From Sulfurospirillum deleyianum DSM 6946 (GTDB lineage: Bacteria > Campylobacterota > Campylobacteria > Campylobacterales > Sulfurospirillaceae), in the NCBI RefSeq assembly GCF_000024885.1, contig NC_013512.1, positions 1,240,001 through 1,304,000 on the forward strand: a stretch of DNA of 64,000 nucleotides. Reading direction: 5' to 3'. Positions 61,920-64,000 of this stretch are shown here, one piece after another. The translations under genes and the position numbers were made by a program. The notes below the pieces were generated by a model. It worked only from the letters and a program-made list of their open reading frames with translations. It searched no databases and had not been told where the DNA came from. Every line of letters begins with the position of its first letter. Positions within the stretch are counted from its first letter, which is position 1.

Positions 61920-62809
61920 TCTTTTTTTTACTTCTTTTATTCCTTCCCCTCTTTTCACAAACACTTTTCCTTGATAAGCGTTATTGTATTAAAGAAGATT
62001 CTCTTAAAGCCTCTTTTTTTGGCTATACAGGTCCAAAAGATTTTGTAGTTTTAGAAATTCCCAAAGATAGAACCTATTACAGTGTCTCTTCCAATACCCT
62101 TCTTCCTGTCTTTGAAGATCACAATGTCACACTCATCGACAGCAGTGGCGGAGTGGTAATCTTTCAACGTGACTGTGCGCTAATGGGCAAATCCAAGTTA
62201 CTTGAAAATGCTTTTATAAAAGCCTTTCAAGAGAAAGCTCCTCACGTGCGTATTGAAGGAAAACCACACATTTTTATCAAACATTCTCTGCCTGAGGATT
62301 TTATACGCTACGACCTTCATACCATAGAACTCTCTAACACAACTCTACGCAAAAACAATGGCTCTTTTTTTGCCACATTTAAAATTGCCAACAAAGAAAA
62401 AAAACTCTATTTTTTCTACGAGATGAATGCTACCGCCCCTGTTTTTAAAGCAAAACATAATTTGCATAACGGTAAAATCCTCACATTTGATGACTATGAG
62501 ACTGTTTGGCTACCACTCGATGATATTCCCCTTCGTGCTATCGTAGAAAAAATCCCTCAAAATGCTTTCGTGAAGGGAACATTACGGGAAGGACAGATTT
62601 TAGCTGAGTATCATGTTGGCATTAAAAAAATGTTCTCTAAAAATGAACGCATCAAAACGCTTTTTAAAGAAGAAGGATTGGTTATCGAAATACAAGCGAC
62701 GCTATTAAATGATGCAGATGTGGGTGATGTTGTGAAAATCAGAACCGAACAAGGCAAAGTTTTGAGTGCAAAAATTATATCTTCAAAAGAAGCGGTGATT
62801 CTCGAATGA
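61919..62809 (+). CDS. flgA: flagellar P-ring assembly chaperone FlgA, start unresolved
   Basis: About 297 codons. The C-terminal SAF-like part ([40 protein letters not shown]) is that of FlgA, which helps FlgI build the periplasmic P ring. The secretion signal [18 protein letters not shown] begins directly at the last base of the tRNA. No ATG, GTG or TTG lies in frame between the tRNA and the signal; candidates are an ATC at 61919, a GTG inside the tRNA (61856) or a TTG at 61823 that lies upstream of the predicted transcript start. The end overlaps ubiX by 4 bp. Confidence 0.78.
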   Translation: MFFLLLLFLPLFSQTLFLDKRYCIKEDSLKASFFGYTGPKDFVVLEIPKDRTYYSVSSNTLLPVFEDHNVTLIDSSGGVVIFQRDCALMGKSKLLENAFIKAFQEKAPHVRIEGKPHIFIKHSLPEDFIRYDLHTIELSNTTLRKNNGSFFATFKIANKEKKLYFFYEMNATAPVFKAKHNLHNGKILTFDDYETVWLPLDDIPLRAIVEKIPQNAFVKGTLREGQILAEYHVGIKKMFSKNERIKTLFKEEGLVIEIQATLLNDADVGDVVKIRTEQGKVLSAKIISSKEAVILE

Positions 62810-63333
62810 AAAAAATAGTCATTGGCATCAGTGGTGCTAGCGGTGTAGAATTGGGTTTAAAGTTTCTGCGTGCCCTTCCTTTAGAGATTGAAAAGTACCT
62901 CATTGTCTCAGACCATGCAAACGTCGTCTTTCAAAAAGAGTCCAATACAACCCTTCTTGATGATAACAATATCGGTGCCATAACAGCTTCAGGTTCTTTT
63001 AAAACAGATGCTATGGCGATTATTCCTTGCAGTATGAATACCTTAGCAAAAATCAGTTATGGTATAGCCGATAATTTATTAACCAGAAGTGCTGCTGTGA
63101 TGATTAAAGAAAAACGCCCTCTTCTACTAGCCCCTAGAGAAATGCCTTTTTCACCCATTGCGTTAGAAAATATGCTTAAACTCTCCGCCATTGGGGTTCA
63201 TATAGCGCCACCTGTTTTAGGATACTATGCCCAAACAACCACCCTTGAAGCAATGGAAAATTTTTTAATCGGAAAATGGTTTGATCTTTTAGGCATTGAA
63301 CACACACTTTTTCCACGATGGGAGGGAGCATGA
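62806..63333 (+). CDS. ubiX: flavin prenyltransferase UbiX
   Basis: A 175-aa flavoprotein with IGISGASGVELGLKFL (FMN binding), CSMNTLAKISYGIADNLLTR and LLAPREMPFSPIALENM. It makes prenylated FMN for UbiD-type decarboxylases. It starts in an ATGA overlap with flgA and ends in one with coaD. Confidence 0.93.
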   Translation: MKKIVIGISGASGVELGLKFLRALPLEIEKYLIVSDHANVVFQKESNTTLLDDNNIGAITASGSFKTDAMAIIPCSMNTLAKISYGIADNLLTRSAAVMIKEKRPLLLAPREMPFSPIALENMLKLSAIGVHIAPPVLGYYAQTTTLEAMENFLIGKWFDLLGIEHTLFPRWEGA

Positions 63334-63812
63334 GAGTTGCGATTTATCCAGGGACATTTGATCCCATTACGAACGGACATATGGATGTCATTAAACGTGC
63401 GCGAAAACTCTTTGATAAAGTCTTAGTTGCGGTTGCCCTCTCTGAGGACAAACGTCCACTCTTTGACATTCAAACACGTGTCAAAATGGTTGAATCTGCT
63501 ATTTGCGATTTAGAAGGTGTTGAAGTAGAGCCCTTTGATGGATTATTGGTTAATTTTTCAAAATCCAAAGATATCCGTGTCATGATACGAGGACTTCGTG
63601 CGGTCAGTGACTTTGAGTTTGAACTTCAAATGGGCTACGCCAACGCCTCTTTATGGAGTGAGATAGAAACAGTTTATTTGATGCCGAGCCTTAAAAATGC
63701 GTTTATTAGCTCCTCAGTGGTTCGAAGTATCGCAAAACACGGTGGCGATATTGCCCATTTAGTGCCTGAAGCGATTCAACCTTATATCAAAAGCAGGTTT
63801 ACATGTATGTAA
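63330..63812 (+). CDS. coaD: phosphopantetheine adenylyltransferase
   Basis: A 160-aa nucleotidyltransferase with AIYPGTFDPITNGHMDVIKR (T/HxGH-type site) and the ISSSVVR motif near the end. It performs the fourth step of coenzyme A synthesis. The start at 63330 is set by GGAGG and the ATGA overlap with ubiX. Confidence 0.95.
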   Translation: MRVAIYPGTFDPITNGHMDVIKRARKLFDKVLVAVALSEDKRPLFDIQTRVKMVESAICDLEGVEVEPFDGLLVNFSKSKDIRVMIRGLRAVSDFEFELQMGYANASLWSEIETVYLMPSLKNAFISSSVVRSIAKHGGDIAHLVPEAIQPYIKSRFTCM

Positions 63813-64000
63813 TTTTTGAAGGTGTGGATACTTCAGGAAAAAGTACCCAAGTTTCTCTTTTTGCCAAACGTCATCCACACGTCCATGCAACCAAAGAACC
63901 AGGAGGAACGCCAACGGGTTCCAAACTACGTGAAATGCTTTTGGGTGGAGAACTCAAAGGTTCATTCAATGCAGAGCTTTTTCTCTTTTTAGCTGACCGT
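63803..64000 (+). CDS. tmk: thymidylate kinase, N-terminal part, cut by window edge
   Basis: 66 codons from an ATG at 63803: MYVIFEGVDTSGKSTQVSLF with the P-loop, then KEPGGTPTGSKLREMLL, the dTMP-binding region. It phosphorylates dTMP to dTDP. The start codon lies in a TTTACATGTA palindrome and overlaps the end of coaD by 10 bp. Confidence 0.93.
   Translation, partial: MYVIFEGVDTSGKSTQVSLFAKRHPHVHATKEPGGTPTGSKLREMLLGGELKGSFNAELFLFLADR

Overview
The window looks like a chromosomal segment of a Campylobacterota (Epsilonproteobacteria) bacterium, most probably Sulfurospirillum or a close relative. The evidence is the set of class-typical genes: a lone XerH-type recombinase, BioV, the cluster tgt / TrkA-domain protein / aroB / mscS / mtaB / ftsH-like / bioV, the flgA-ubiX-coaD-tmk run, and many histidine kinases and c-di-GMP proteins. 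The genus is an inference from gene content and not from a database search.

Layout. 1-2.05 kb: FecI-FecR-TonB receptor surface-signalling cassette, receptor cut by the window edge. 2.2-6.7 kb: GGDEF-EAL protein, TrmO-like methyltransferase, bacterioferritin-like protein, homocysteine methyltransferase. 6.9-8.6 kb: an AT-rich AIPR-family (abortive infection) gene. 8.6-10.8 kb: a multidomain lipoprotein with a 166-bp inverted-repeat element in its upstream region. 11.1-14.8 kb: two-component/c-di-GMP cluster. 15.0-17.3 kb: uracil-DNA glycosylase, binding-protein-like lipoprotein, YbgC thioesterase.

17.4-34.5 kb is a mosaic accessory zone. It holds an integrase module with a phage-like divergent regulatory region, three IS21-family copies of 2102 bp each (20924-23025, 29239-31340, 31942-34043), an RTX-type operon with two WREL-motif mini-ORFs, a glycosyltransferase, an unrecognised coiled-coil gene, a tRNA 3'-end scar, a recombinase/epimerase fusion scar and an autotransporter gene broken by two IS copies. 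Only one of the three IS copies has a target-site duplication, so the region has been rearranged after insertion.

34.5-49.8 kb returns to core genes: an AraC regulator, the overlapping minus-strand operon from the TrkA-domain gene to bioV, then tgt-xerH-corA-like, sixA and a two-component pair. That pair is divergent from 49.9-57.2 kb, a dicarboxylate metabolism block: DASS transporter, two-subunit Fe-S fumarase/tartrate dehydratase, and a complete nickel-pincer racemase set (larA, larC, larE, larB). Together these could import a hydroxy-dicarboxylate, interconvert its stereoisomers and dehydrate it; this is the most interesting metabolic hypothesis here. 57.3-64 kb: PilZ protein, murA, moeA, tRNA-Gly, flgA, ubiX, coaD and the start of tmk.

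A palindrome, TTTACATGTAAA (core TACATGTA), occurs 26 times by eye, in genes and between genes. That is far more than base composition predicts, and it recurs as the peptide LHVK in unrelated proteins. It resembles a highly iterated palindrome such as the cyanobacterial HIP1.
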